DNA from: Halococcus saccharolyticus DSM 5350
GTDB lineage: Archaea; Halobacteriota; Halobacteria; Halobacteriales; Halococcaceae
Assembly (NCBI RefSeq): GCF_000336915.1
Contig: NZ_AOMD01000021.1
Location: 281,688 to 345,687 of the forward strand
Reading direction: 5' to 3'
Length of the DNA: 64,000 nucleotides
Position 1 is the stretch's first letter, and the number at the start of each line of letters is the position of its first letter. The translations under genes were made by a program, and so were the position numbers. Under the pieces are notes generated by a model. It searched no databases and had not been told where the DNA came from. It saw only the letters and a list, made by a program, of their open reading frames with translations. Below, in pieces: positions 1-7,643 of this stretch.

Positions 1-168
1 CTGTTCGTCCTCGGCTTCGAGCGACTGGGCGATGTGCTCGACGTGTTCCAGCACCGCTTCGGTCGTGATCGCAAACTCCTCGGCCAGCATGCCAGGTGGT
101 GCCGTTTCGCCACGGAGGAACTCCGCGATGCGTTGGCGCGTCGTCGCATCCTCGTCCGCTTCGCGCAT
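1..168 (-). CDS. HTH transcriptional regulator, N-terminal part (runs off the window)
   Basis: The first 56 codons of a minus-strand gene starting at ATG 168 (MREADEDATTRQRIAEFL...). The visible part is a small winged-helix DNA-binding domain: a helix with TRQRIAEFLRG, then a loop ending TAPPGMLAEEF, then a recognition-helix-like stretch ITTEAVLEHVEHIAQSLEAEDE. This resembles the short haloarchaeal HTH regulators that continue into a C-terminal zinc ribbon, but that part lies outside the window. The reading frame is open to base 1. Function as a regulator is inferred from the fold only; no target is known. Confidence 0.6.
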   Translation of the reverse strand, partial: MREADEDATTRQRIAEFLRGETAPPGMLAEEFAITTEAVLEHVEHIAQSLEAEDEQ

Positions 169-468
169 ACCCCACCTCCGAACGCGACTGATAAAAACGG
201 TTCCCGGTTTTCTGGTTGGGGCGGTTCGCGGCCGGCGGCCGCGGTGCAGCGCGGTGGCGGTCCTGGTGGACCGAGGGCGAGGACGCGACCAGTGGGAGCG
301 TTCGAGGGCTCGGGCGGTGCTGTACGGTAGCGGTTGCGGTGCGGAGAGGACCAGCCGCTGTACCGCGAGTGAACGAAGTGAGCGAGCGGGTAGTTTTTGA
401 TCCACATTTTTGCGAGGAGAGGTGGCCGACCACAGGGAGGCCACCCGACGAAGTAAAAAGGTGGGGCT
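169..468. other. Intergenic region, no gene seen
   Basis: 300 bases with no convincing ORF. They hold a GAGTGAACGAAGTGAGCGAG-type motif (about 368-388) that recurs in altered form near 17505 and 17556, and a 7-bp inverted repeat GGTGGCC (421-427) / GGCCACC (439-445). ORFs here on the plus strand are arginine-rich shadows. Confidence 0.6.
455..459 (-). terminator. Oligo-T terminator after the aglD-like gene
   Basis: Five A on the plus strand give T5 on the transcribed strand, about 10 nt after the stop codon at 469. Archaeal termination relies on T-runs, so this is a plausible end for the glycosyltransferase transcript. Confidence 0.4.
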
Positions 469-2298
469 CTATTCAGTCGGTGTCGTTTCGACCTCGCGGC
501 CCTCCTCGACGGCGGTGGTAAGCGAGACGTTGAGGACCACCATGGCGACGACGCCGCCGATCACGGTGACGACGTTCTTCACGGCGTGATCGACGATGGC
601 CGCGCCGAGCGCGACCGGGGTGGCGACGGGCGTGAGCCCGACAACGAGCAGGCTGAACGCGCCCTCGTAGAGCCCGATGCCGCCGGGCGAGAGCGGGAGC
701 ACCTTGGCAAGGTTGCCGACGCTCACGGCGAAGAAGCCGACCGCGACGAGCGTCGTGAGCGGGAGCGAGACGTCGAAGGCGGCGAACACCAACAACGCGG
801 TCACGACGTCGAGCGTCCAGATCAGGAGGCTCGTCGCGCCGACGCGGGCAAACGCACGTCGGTCGTTCGCGACCGTCTGAATATCCCCGACGAAGCGTTC
901 GATCACGCCCGCGACCCGATCGGCGTAGGCGTCGGTGCTGAAGCGGCGGACCCCGCGACGGACGAGGTTCCGATCGGAGCGCGCGCTGGCGACGATCACG
1001 CCGACCGCGACGATCGCGGCGAGACCGACGCCGCTGGCGACGAGGATGGCGGTCCGGCCGCTTTGGCTCCCGTCGGCGACGGTCGCACCGAGGCCAGCGA
1101 GGCTGGTGATCCCGGTTGCGGCGAGGCCCATCAGGACGACGCCGGCGAGCAGGGTGATCGTGAGGAGGTCGAACACGCGTTCGACTGCGAGCGAGGCGAA
1201 GCCCGTCGGATAGGGCACGCGCCGGCGAGTTTTGACCACGTATGCCCGGACAGCGTCGCCTGCCCTGGCGGGGAAGACCAGATTCCCCGTTTGGGAGATG
1301 AACACCGCACCCGTGAGGAAGCCGACGCCTTCAGTGAATCCCAACTCGTCGAGAATGTCGCGGTAGCGCGCGCCACGGACCGGCCACGAGAGCACGTAGA
1401 TGAGTGCGGCCGCGGCGACGAGCGCGGGATCGGCCGCGCGCATCTCTTCGAGTACAGTCCCGACATCGAGATACTGGGTCATCAGCCCGATCGCGAGGAT
1501 CGTGAGGAGGGTGCCGGCGACGAGCGTCACGCGCCGCGTGATCCGGGGCGCAACGGCGAGCTGCCACCACGTCCGCAAAATGGCGCTCCCCATTCCGAGC
1601 ACGTCCCGAACGAAGTCAACGGTGGTATCACCCTTCGGTGTCCACGCGACCGGGAATTCCTCGACCCGGTAGCCCGCGCGCTGGGCGCGAACGAGGAGTT
1701 CGGTGTCCCAGAACCAGTGGTCGTCCTCCACGTCGTCGAGCAGCGTTTCGAGGACCGCACGATCGAACGCCTTGAACCCACACTGGTGATCGTGAACCGA
1801 CGAGCGGAGGAACAGTCTGACGAGTCCGTTGTAGGTGCGACTCGGCACGTCGCGTTTCGCGGGGCGGTCGGCCTCGCTCGCCGTGAGCAATCGTGAACCG
1901 GTGGCGACGTCGGCCTCGCCCGAACGGACGCTCTCGACGAGCTCCTCCAAGTGGGTCATGTCCGTCGCGAGATCGGTGTCGAAGTAGACCAGGGTCTCGC
2001 CCCTCGCCGCGCGGAAGGCTCGCGTGAGCGCGCCGCCACGACCGAGCCGATCGTCGCTGTGGACGTGTCGTACCCGATCGTCCTCGCTGGCGAGTCTCGC
2101 GGCGATTTCGGGCGTGCGGTCGGTACAGCCGTCCTCGGCGACGAGCACCTCGAAGCTTCCCGCCGGCAGGAAGGATCCGAGCGCATCGAGGGTCGTTTCT
2201 ACTGTGCCCTCGATCGTCGCAGCCTCGTCGTAGGCCGGCAGCACGACGCTCACGTCGACCCCGCGACTCATTGGCTCGACTGCGCCAGCCACGGACAA
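469..2298 (-). CDS. aglD: AglD-like glycosyltransferase with C-terminal flippase-like membrane domain
   Basis: 609 aa, two-domain protein. Residues 15-250 are a family GT2 (DPM1-like) catalytic domain: VVLPAYDEAATIEGTV at 18, the EDGCTDRT nucleotide-sugar site at 55, the DTD acidic motif in YFDTDLATD near 107, and the QCGFKAF and WDTELL motifs near 172 and 198. From about 255 to 595 come many hydrophobic segments of the lysylphosphatidylglycerol synthase TM/UPF0104 type. This architecture and length match AglD of Haloferax volcanii, which charges dolichol phosphate with mannose for S-layer N-glycosylation. The substrate here is inferred. An internal ATG at 2271 (MSRGVDVSVVLP) is a possible true start. 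Confidence 0.8.
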   Translation of the reverse strand: MSVAGAVEPMSRGVDVSVVLPAYDEAATIEGTVETTLDALGSFLPAGSFEVLVAEDGCTDRTPEIAARLASEDDRVRHVHSDDRLGRGGALTRAFRAARGETLVYFDTDLATDMTHLEELVESVRSGEADVATGSRLLTASEADRPAKRDVPSRTYNGLVRLFLRSSVHDHQCGFKAFDRAVLETLLDDVEDDHWFWDTELLVRAQRAGYRVEEFPVAWTPKGDTTVDFVRDVLGMGSAILRTWWQLAVAPRITRRVTLVAGTLLTILAIGLMTQYLDVGTVLEEMRAADPALVAAAALIYVLSWPVRGARYRDILDELGFTEGVGFLTGAVFISQTGNLVFPARAGDAVRAYVVKTRRRVPYPTGFASLAVERVFDLLTITLLAGVVLMGLAATGITSLAGLGATVADGSQSGRTAILVASGVGLAAIVAVGVIVASARSDRNLVRRGVRRFSTDAYADRVAGVIERFVGDIQTVANDRRAFARVGATSLLIWTLDVVTALLVFAAFDVSLPLTTLVAVGFFAVSVGNLAKVLPLSPGGIGLYEGAFSLLVVGLTPVATPVALGAAIVDHAVKNVVTVIGGVVAMVVLNVSLTTAVEEGREVETTPTE

Positions 2299-2348
2299 AG
2301 CCCTTCTGGGTCGTGGTTCAGCCGTCGATTTTCTCCGACAACCACGAG

Positions 2349-2353
2349 AAAAA
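2349..2353 (-). terminator. T5 terminator right after the radical SAM gene
   Basis: AAAAA on the plus strand directly follows the stop codon of the upstream minus-strand radical SAM gene. An imperfect inverted repeat (GATTTTCTC at about 2325 against GAGAAAAATC at 2346) spans the junction with the next gene. Confidence 0.45.
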
Positions 2354-4087
2354 TCAGTCCGCGCCTTCGGGCGTGTGCGCCGTCGTGAACCCTGGGAGGT
2401 CGATCCCGAGCGTCGCCGCAGCCTCGTCGGTCGAATCGTACGGGCGGTTCACCACCAGACTGCCGGCGCGCTGGTCGCCGAGTCCTGGTAGTGCCGCGAG
2501 CTCGTCCATCGAAGCGCGGTTGAGATCGAGCGGCGTAGGCACCCCGGACACCGACCGGTAGCCGTGATCCGTGATCGCGACGTCGATCGTCCGACCGAGT
2601 TCGCGCTCGCCCGGCACCGCGACCAGCAGCGGGTACGTCCCGAGCTGGCGGCCGAACGTCCGGCCGTCCTGGTGGTATTCGAGGTGGACGTCTGGGAGAA
2701 CGGTCCCAGGAGGCGCGACTCGCTGGAGCATCGGGTTGTCGATCTCCTCGCGCACCTCCCCTTTGTACTGTTTGAACAGCTTCTTGTGATCGTCGGCGAT
2801 CTGCGCGCCGGTGTCACTCATCTCGGTCCCATCGAAGGCCATCACCTGGCGGATGTTGATCCGACGGAGCAGCAGCCCGGCGTCGTACACCCGCTGGAGG
2901 AACTGCTTGTTGAGTTCGTAGGTCTCCTCACGCTCGCCCTTCAGCCCGTGGAGCAGGTTGATCCCCGGAAGGAGTTTGGGGAGGCGGTCGACGGCGTCGG
3001 CTCCGTACGTCGGCGCAGCCGAGCGATCCTCGCTAGGCCGCCAGCCCGCCTCCTCGTTGACGATCTCCACGGCGCGAAAGCACTCGTCGGCGGTGACGTT
3101 GAGATCGTTCGCCTCCTGAACCTGGGGATCGGCGCTTTCGAGCCCGAACGCGGCGGTATCCCCGGGCGTGTTGTGCTCGGCGATGATCCGGAGTCCTTCC
3201 CGTGAGTCCTCGGGCCACCGCACGATCGTGACCGGGTTGATGTTGTCGAGGTGAAGGGTTTCGAGCTCGGGGGCCACTTCCCGAATCCCGCCGTAGAGGT
3301 CCCGAAGCGCCTCGGGGTTCGGGGCCTCGCCATCGCCACCGTACGCGAGAATGTCGGCCTGACGGCCTAGCCGGAAGTGGCGCGCGCCGCGGTCCGATAG
3401 CGCGTCGACCTCGCTCACGACCGACGGCGGTGGGCGGAACGAGGGGTTGCCGTAGAGCGGTTCGGTACAGAACGAACATCGGTACGCACAGCCGCGGGAG
3501 GTTTCGAGCTCGCAGATCAGGTACTCGGGATGATTTGGGTGTTGTTCGACCACGAACGCACCCTCGCGCGCCCACTGTGTGACCTCCTCGACGTCGCGCA
3601 TCCGGTCGCCGAATCCTTCCAGGCCATTGGCAACGAGATCGTGGGCCGCGGCCTCGACGTCGCCTTTCGCCACGAACTCGAAGTCCAGATCCGATCGTTC
3701 GGTTTCGGTCGCGCCGGCGTTCTCCTCGCCGACGCCGAATTTGACTGGGCCGCCCATCAGACTCGTGCCCTCCGCAGCCCACGCGATCTCCCGGACTTCG
3801 TCGGGTTCGGCCGGCGTCCCGCCGACGTACTTACCGGGGACAGTCATTCCGCCGAGGTAGATCATGAGGTCCGCATCGGCCACATCGCGCCACTTGTTCC
3901 GCTCGTCCCGCAGTTCGTCGATCGTGTGGTAGGTGATCTGCTCTTCGGGAACGCCTGCGTCCACGAGCGCACCGGCGGTGAACCGTGGATAGGTAGAGAT
4001 GTACGGTGGGACCCCGAAGTGGGCGGGTTCGTCGACGTACCCATCTATGAGAGTTACGTCGAGGTCGGCGGGATCCGGCGCAGTCAT
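2354..4087 (-). CDS. Radical SAM protein with B12-binding-like N-terminus and C-terminal helix-hairpin-helix
   Basis: 577 aa from the ATG at 4087; a longer in-frame extension to 4195 is arginine-rich and looks non-coding. The [4Fe-4S] motif is C200-x3-C204-x2-C207 in ETSRGCAYRCSFC. The first 190 residues (VTLIDGYVDEP..., DLMIYLGG) look like the cobalamin-binding-type domain found ahead of many radical SAM domains. After the TIM barrel come a TRAM-like strand region (PPGTVLPDVHLEYH) and a helix-hairpin-helix (LNRASMDELAALPGLG). The family is conserved in haloarchaea as an Fe-S oxidoreductase. The HhH and TRAM parts suggest a nucleic acid substrate, but the reaction is not known to me. Confidence 0.8.
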   Translation of the reverse strand: MTAPDPADLDVTLIDGYVDEPAHFGVPPYISTYPRFTAGALVDAGVPEEQITYHTIDELRDERNKWRDVADADLMIYLGGMTVPGKYVGGTPAEPDEVREIAWAAEGTSLMGGPVKFGVGEENAGATETERSDLDFEFVAKGDVEAAAHDLVANGLEGFGDRMRDVEEVTQWAREGAFVVEQHPNHPEYLICELETSRGCAYRCSFCTEPLYGNPSFRPPPSVVSEVDALSDRGARHFRLGRQADILAYGGDGEAPNPEALRDLYGGIREVAPELETLHLDNINPVTIVRWPEDSREGLRIIAEHNTPGDTAAFGLESADPQVQEANDLNVTADECFRAVEIVNEEAGWRPSEDRSAAPTYGADAVDRLPKLLPGINLLHGLKGEREETYELNKQFLQRVYDAGLLLRRINIRQVMAFDGTEMSDTGAQIADDHKKLFKQYKGEVREEIDNPMLQRVAPPGTVLPDVHLEYHQDGRTFGRQLGTYPLLVAVPGERELGRTIDVAITDHGYRSVSGVPTPLDLNRASMDELAALPGLGDQRAGSLVVNRPYDSTDEAAATLGIDLPGFTTAHTPEGAD

Positions 4088-4213
4088 ACCAGTCCATTCG
4101 GCGTCGAGACGTAAAAACGCGACTCTACGGGTTCGAGATCGCCACTTGCACCTTGGATCGACCGCCCCGCCGAGACCCGTGGGTTGATAGGCCACGCGGG
4201 ACTACGAACGAGT

Positions 4214-4372
4214 ATGCCGGCAACCCTCGAAGTCGTCTGTACGGACGACAGCTGCGAGATGGACATGTTCGAGATGCACTACACCTACGACATGCCCGAC
4301 GGCGTCGGCGTTGAGGACTTCCAATGTCCCTACTGCGGCGGCACCGACTGTCTCGACGCCGTCGAGCTATGA
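4214..4372 (+). CDS. Small zinc-ribbon protein (haloarchaeal DUF7559-like)
   Basis: 52 aa starting MPATLEVVCTDDSC. Cysteines at 9, 14, 38, 41 and 46 (C-x4-C ... C-x2-C-x4-C) form a likely zinc ribbon, with an acidic centre around MHYTYDMPDG. I recall this as a widespread haloarchaeal protein of unknown function. Its stop codon overlaps the start of the next gene (ATGA, 4369-4372), so the two are probably translated together. A longer ORF starting at 4184 adds a non-conserved-looking prefix and was not used. Confidence 0.75.
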   Translation: MPATLEVVCTDDSCEMDMFEMHYTYDMPDGVGVEDFQCPYCGGTDCLDAVEL

Positions 4373-4857
4373 TTCGCGACGTCGGCGAGTCGCTCGGCAA
4401 CGCGGTCCTCGATGGCGTCGGGCGGATCGCGGGTCGCACCCAGGAGCGTCGCCCGCTCCCGACCGACATTCTGGAGAGCGACGACGCCTACCTCGTGGTG
4501 TTCGACGCGCCCGCTGCGAGTTCGGAGGACGTCCAGGTTCGCTTCTCGGAGGACGCGGTCCACGTCCGGATCGATCGCGTCCGCGACCACCACGAGGGGT
4601 TCGAGATGCGCGCGCCAGGGCGCGGGCTCGCGCTCGACGGCCAGGCCGACCTCCCCGACGGCGCAGTAGTCGACCCCGAAGCCGCGACCGCGACGCTGAC
4701 AAGCACCGGCACGCTCGAAGTCGAAATTCCGAAAGCCGAGGAACGTGAGGACGACCCAGTCCGAATCTCGACGGCCGACGAGACCGACGCCGCTGAGAGC
4801 GCAATCGAGGAGATCGACGGCGGCGACGACGCGGGCTCCACGAGCGAGTCGAGCTGA
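4369..4857 (+). CDS. Hsp20/alpha-crystallin-like protein
   Basis: 162 aa from the ATG that overlaps the previous stop. Residues 30-122 read as a divergent alpha-crystallin domain: PTDILESDDAYLVVFDAP, strands FSEDAVHVRIDRV, and the closing GTLEVEIPK at 114-122, which matches the G-x-L-x-V/I-x-I/V-P pattern. The C-terminal 40 residues are acidic and probably disordered. Small heat-shock proteins hold unfolded proteins; in haloarchaea such proteins are numerous and partly linked to gas vesicles. The usual A-x-x-x-n-G-v-L motif is weak, so a diverged member is likely. Confidence 0.7.
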   Translation: MIRDVGESLGNAVLDGVGRIAGRTQERRPLPTDILESDDAYLVVFDAPAASSEDVQVRFSEDAVHVRIDRVRDHHEGFEMRAPGRGLALDGQADLPDGAVVDPEAATATLTSTGTLEVEIPKAEEREDDPVRISTADETDAAESAIEEIDGGDDAGSTSESS

Positions 4858-4861
4858 CGAA

Positions 4862-5524
4862 TTACCCGTCGACGATCCCCACGATCTCGTGGAGGTCGTC
4901 CGCCTCGTAGGTCGGTGTCGCCGTGAGATCTACATCACGGCAGTGCGGTCGGCGGACGAACACCGAATCGATGCCCGCCCGACGGGCTGCGATCACATCG
5001 CTCTCGCTGTCGCCGACGTAGAGCGCCGATTCGGCGTCGAGATCGGCCAGCGCTCGGTTGAGGTACTGCGGGTCCGGCTTCTTGCGCCGGAGACTGTCGA
5101 CGGTTTTCTCGCGGCCGTAGTGGGTGTCGAACAGCGGTCGCAGATCGAAGAAATCCAGCACGAACGTCACGGTGGAGTGGTGGTTGTTGCTCACGACACC
5201 GCGACTCTGTGGGAGGTCCGTGATGGCTGCAACGTCGTCGTATCGATCCCGTGTGCCCGCCCTGAACGCCTTGAACTGGGAGCGTTCGTCGTGGCGCTCG
5301 CGCGCTTCCCAGAACACGTCAGGGTCGAGATCGTGGGCGACGCAGATCTCCTGCAGGCGTTCGACGGTGACGCCATCGACGATATCCGCGATGTGCTGGC
5401 GGTCGGTCGTCTCGACGCCCACCTCGCGGAACGCGGCGCGCGTCGCTTCGCTTTGGGTGTCGTGTGCCGGCGGCTCGATCAGGATACCGTCGTTGTCGAA
5501 CAGTACTGCATCGTACTCAGTCAC
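4862..5524 (-). CDS. HAD-superfamily hydrolase (phosphoglycolate phosphatase-like)
   Basis: 220 aa from a GTG start at 5524. The GTG is preferred over the upstream ATG at 5566 because a TATA-like box (5545-5554) lies about 25 nt before it, as in leaderless haloarchaeal genes. HAD motif I is FDNDGIL with D10 and D12; motif II is VVSNN near 120; motif III is the lysine in KKPDPQYL; motif IV is YVGDSESD. The helical cap sits between motifs I and II. The protein should dephosphorylate a small phosphate ester in the cytoplasm; the substrate cannot be read from sequence. Confidence 0.8.
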   Translation of the reverse strand: MTEYDAVLFDNDGILIEPPAHDTQSEATRAAFREVGVETTDRQHIADIVDGVTVERLQEICVAHDLDPDVFWEARERHDERSQFKAFRAGTRDRYDDVAAITDLPQSRGVVSNNHHSTVTFVLDFFDLRPLFDTHYGREKTVDSLRRKKPDPQYLNRALADLDAESALYVGDSESDVIAARRAGIDSVFVRRPHCRDVDLTATPTYEADDLHEIVGIVDG

Positions 5525-5544
5525 TTCCAGGACGTACTCAGACC

Positions 5545-5554
5545 AGATAATTGT
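5545..5554 (-). promoter_or_regulatory. TATA box of the HAD hydrolase gene
   Basis: ACAATTATCT on the minus strand, centred 25 nt before the GTG at 5524. It decides the start choice for that gene. Confidence 0.5.
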
Positions 5555-5728
5555 CTTTTTCGACACGAACGCGCGCTGGCAGTCTGTGACGAAATCGTAT
5601 GGCGAACGGTATCAACAGACGAGGAATGCGAAAACTGTCCCCGATCAGAGACAGTGCGGCGAACTGCTGTAGCGGTCGTGGCCCAGCGCCCTCACCAGGA
5701 GCGCTCCAGCCATTCGAACGTGACGAGG

Positions 5729-6013
5729 TTATTCGATGTGGCCTTCGCGCCGGAGCTGATCGGCGTCCTGGCTCTTGTAGCGCCACTCGATGTTGGCTTT
5801 TTCGTCCTGCCAGTCCCACGGCTCGACGAGGACGACGTCGCCCTCTTCGATCCATGTCCGGTACTTCATCCGGCCGGGAATACGCCCCATCCGGTTCTCG
5901 CCGTCCTCACACCGGACACGAACGTGGTTGCCCCCGTTGTGTTCGGTCACGACCGCGAACAGCTCGTCGTCGTCGGGCATACGAAGGTTTCGACGCCCGT
6001 TTTGTTCACTCAC
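5729..6013 (-). CDS. eif1A: Translation initiation factor aIF1A
   Basis: 94 aa, the usual length for the archaeal factor. It has the family signatures [54 protein letters not shown] and the C-terminal NIEWRY. The central part is an S1/OB fold that binds the A site of the 30S subunit and helps mRNA scanning and subunit joining. The start [16 protein letters not shown] keeps the typical basic N-terminal tail; a later in-frame ATG (MPDDDEL) would remove it. It is divergent from the methyltransferase gene at 6120. Confidence 0.95.
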   Translation of the reverse strand: MSEQNGRRNLRMPDDDELFAVVTEHNGGNHVRVRCEDGENRMGRIPGRMKYRTWIEEGDVVLVEPWDWQDEKANIEWRYKSQDADQLRREGHIE

Positions 6014-6119
6014 ATCGGTTTTACGGTGCGGACACGGTTAAGTCATGGGCATCATCCGGTAGCATGGCACATGGGCCGAGAGCCGGAGCGATTTTACGCA
6101 CCGGCGTGCTCAGAGGGAT

Positions 6120-6740
6120 GTGGATTCTACCGAGGTCAGACGACGGTGGGCCGAACGCTCGGGAGCGTACTCGCCGGAGTACTACGCTCACCACGGGCCG
6201 AACGCGACGAGCGAGGCGATTCGCGAACGGCTCGCGCCGGTCGGTCGTGACGCGACGATCCTCGAACTCGGCTGTAGTTCGGGTCGCCACCTCGCGCACC
6301 TCCATCATAACGGCTACGGAAACCTCAACGGGATCGAAATCAACCCCGAAGCGCTCGATGTGATGGCCGAGACCTATCCCGAACTCGCTGCCCAGGGAAC
6401 CTTTCACGTCGACGCCATTCAGGACGCCGTCACGGAGTTCGACGACGGTCGGTTCGACGTCGTGTTCTCGGTCGAGACGCTTCAGCACGTTCACCCCGAC
6501 GACGACTGGGTGTTCGACGAACTCTGCCGCATCACCGGCGATCGCCTCATCACGTCCGAAAACGAGGGCGAAGCGGCGGATCGTCGGGGCACGGCTACGG
6601 ACGCGATGAACGAGGTTGATGGCGTCCCGCTGTACTACCGCAACTGGAAGGACGTGTTCACCGACCGTGGCTTCACCGAGATCGGATCGGAGCCGGTCAA
6701 ACGAGGCACGCTTCGAGTGTTCCGGTCCACGCGGGACTGA
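6120..6740 (+). CDS. Class I SAM-dependent methyltransferase
   Basis: 206 aa from a GTG start. A GAGGGAT stretch just upstream may serve as ribosome binding site. Motif I is ATILELGCSSGRHLAHL (residues 46-62), followed by the acidic end of strand 2 in NGIEINPEAL and a motif III/post-II FDVVFSVETLQHVHPDD. This is a small-molecule-type Rossmann methyltransferase. No substrate-specific domain is visible, so the target is unknown. It lies alone between divergent aIF1A and the convergent thioesterase gene. Confidence 0.8.
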   Translation: MDSTEVRRRWAERSGAYSPEYYAHHGPNATSEAIRERLAPVGRDATILELGCSSGRHLAHLHHNGYGNLNGIEINPEALDVMAETYPELAAQGTFHVDAIQDAVTEFDDGRFDVVFSVETLQHVHPDDDWVFDELCRITGDRLITSENEGEAADRRGTATDAMNEVDGVPLYYRNWKDVFTDRGFTEIGSEPVKRGTLRVFRSTRD

Positions 6741-6758
6741 GCCACCCCGGACCAGCCG

Positions 6759-7181
6759 TCAGGGTCGATAGACTCGGCCGCGAAACGTTGCGATCCGCGC
6801 CACATCGTTCCCGTCTCCTCTGTCGTCGGTGACGACGACCTCGTACTCGGCGGTTCGTCCGCTCACGTGTGTCTCCTCGGCGGTCGCGACGAGCGTCGTC
6901 CCTACGTCGACGCTATCGAGATACGAGATGTTGGTTTCGAGCGCCAGCGCGGTTTTTCCACGCGAGTTCGACGCCGCCGCGAACGCCGCGTCCGCGAGCG
7001 AGTACACCGCCCCGCCGTGGGGCGTCCCGTGGAAGTTCAGTAGTTCCTCTGTAACCGTGAGTGCGGTGCGTGCGGTGCCTGCTCCGAGATCGACGAGGTC
7101 GATTCCCAGCGTGTCGCAGTAGGGGTCGCTCGCGATCCGTTCGCGCACGTCCGTCTCGACGGCCGGTTCGTCGGTTGTCAT
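6759..7181 (-). CDS. paaI: PaaI-family hotdog thioesterase
   Basis: 140 aa from ATG 7181 (MTTDEPAVET). A longer ORF from 7208 adds nine unlikely residues. The hotdog core has the hallmark F-H-G-T-P-H-G-G-A-V-Y-S-L-A-D at 50-64, with the HGG turn and acidic residue D64, then ALETNISYLDSV and the last strand. These enzymes cleave acyl-CoA thioesters, often phenylacetyl-type or stalled acyl-CoAs, to recover CoA. The acyl group here is not predictable. It ends 18 nt from the convergent methyltransferase stop. Confidence 0.82.
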   Translation of the reverse strand: MTTDEPAVETDVRERIASDPYCDTLGIDLVDLGAGTARTALTVTEELLNFHGTPHGGAVYSLADAAFAAASNSRGKTALALETNISYLDSVDVGTTLVATAEETHVSGRTAEYEVVVTDDRGDGNDVARIATFRGRVYRP

Positions 7182-7229
7182 GGGTCGTCCATCGAGTCGA
7201 CGGCTCAAGTCGGTGCGGATCGTGTCCGG

Positions 7230-7580
7230 CTACGGTCGGATATATGCGTAGCCGTCGTTCTGGAGCCGCGTGAGTTCACCGACACCGGATGAAACGGTTT
7301 CGACGCCAGCGACGAGGTCCGCGTTGTCGATGTCGAACATGTCGAGCGTGTTGGAACACGCCTTGATCGAAATGCCGTCGTCGACGAGCGACTCTACGCG
7401 GTCACTGTGCTCCCCGTCGGTCGTCACCGGATCGATGCCCTCGGCCTGTGCGAGGACGGCGATCTCGTCCATGTCGATGGACTCGTCGTTTGCGAGGTTT
7501 TCCGCGAGCGTGAGCGCGAGATCCTGTTCGTCCGAGTCGCCCTCGATCAGGTGGAAGACGGTTTTGTTGTCGTCGAGCAT
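7230..7580 (-). CDS. DsrE/DsrF-like sulfur-relay family protein
   Basis: 116 aa, starting MLDDNKTVFHLIEGDSDEQDL. The pattern of an N-terminal strand, a helix with LALTLAENLAND, and a single conserved cysteine C75 in the segment ISIKACSNTLDMF matches the DsrE/YchN fold (COG1416 type). Such proteins form small oligomers and can carry persulfide on the cysteine. It sits between the thioesterase and a thiol-disulfide oxidoreductase gene on the same strand, which fits a role in thiol or sulfur handling, but that link is inference. Confidence 0.75.
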   Translation of the reverse strand: MLDDNKTVFHLIEGDSDEQDLALTLAENLANDESIDMDEIAVLAQAEGIDPVTTDGEHSDRVESLVDDGISIKACSNTLDMFDIDNADLVAGVETVSSGVGELTRLQNDGYAYIRP

Positions 7581-7643
7581 ACGCCCGAATACAGGCTCGT
7601 TGGACGGTAATGCTTACTGCCTGCGAACGCAGCGCTATCGGTT

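Noticed and set aside
586..1896. Plus-strand ORF of 436 codons opposite the glycosyltransferase
   Set aside because: It is Arg/Glu/Asp-rich with no domain, and lies antisense to the well-supported AglD-like gene; long antisense ORFs are normal in GC-rich DNA.
4745..6250. Plus-strand ORF of 501 codons covering the HAD and aIF1A genes
   Set aside because: Antisense to two recognised genes and without any motif.
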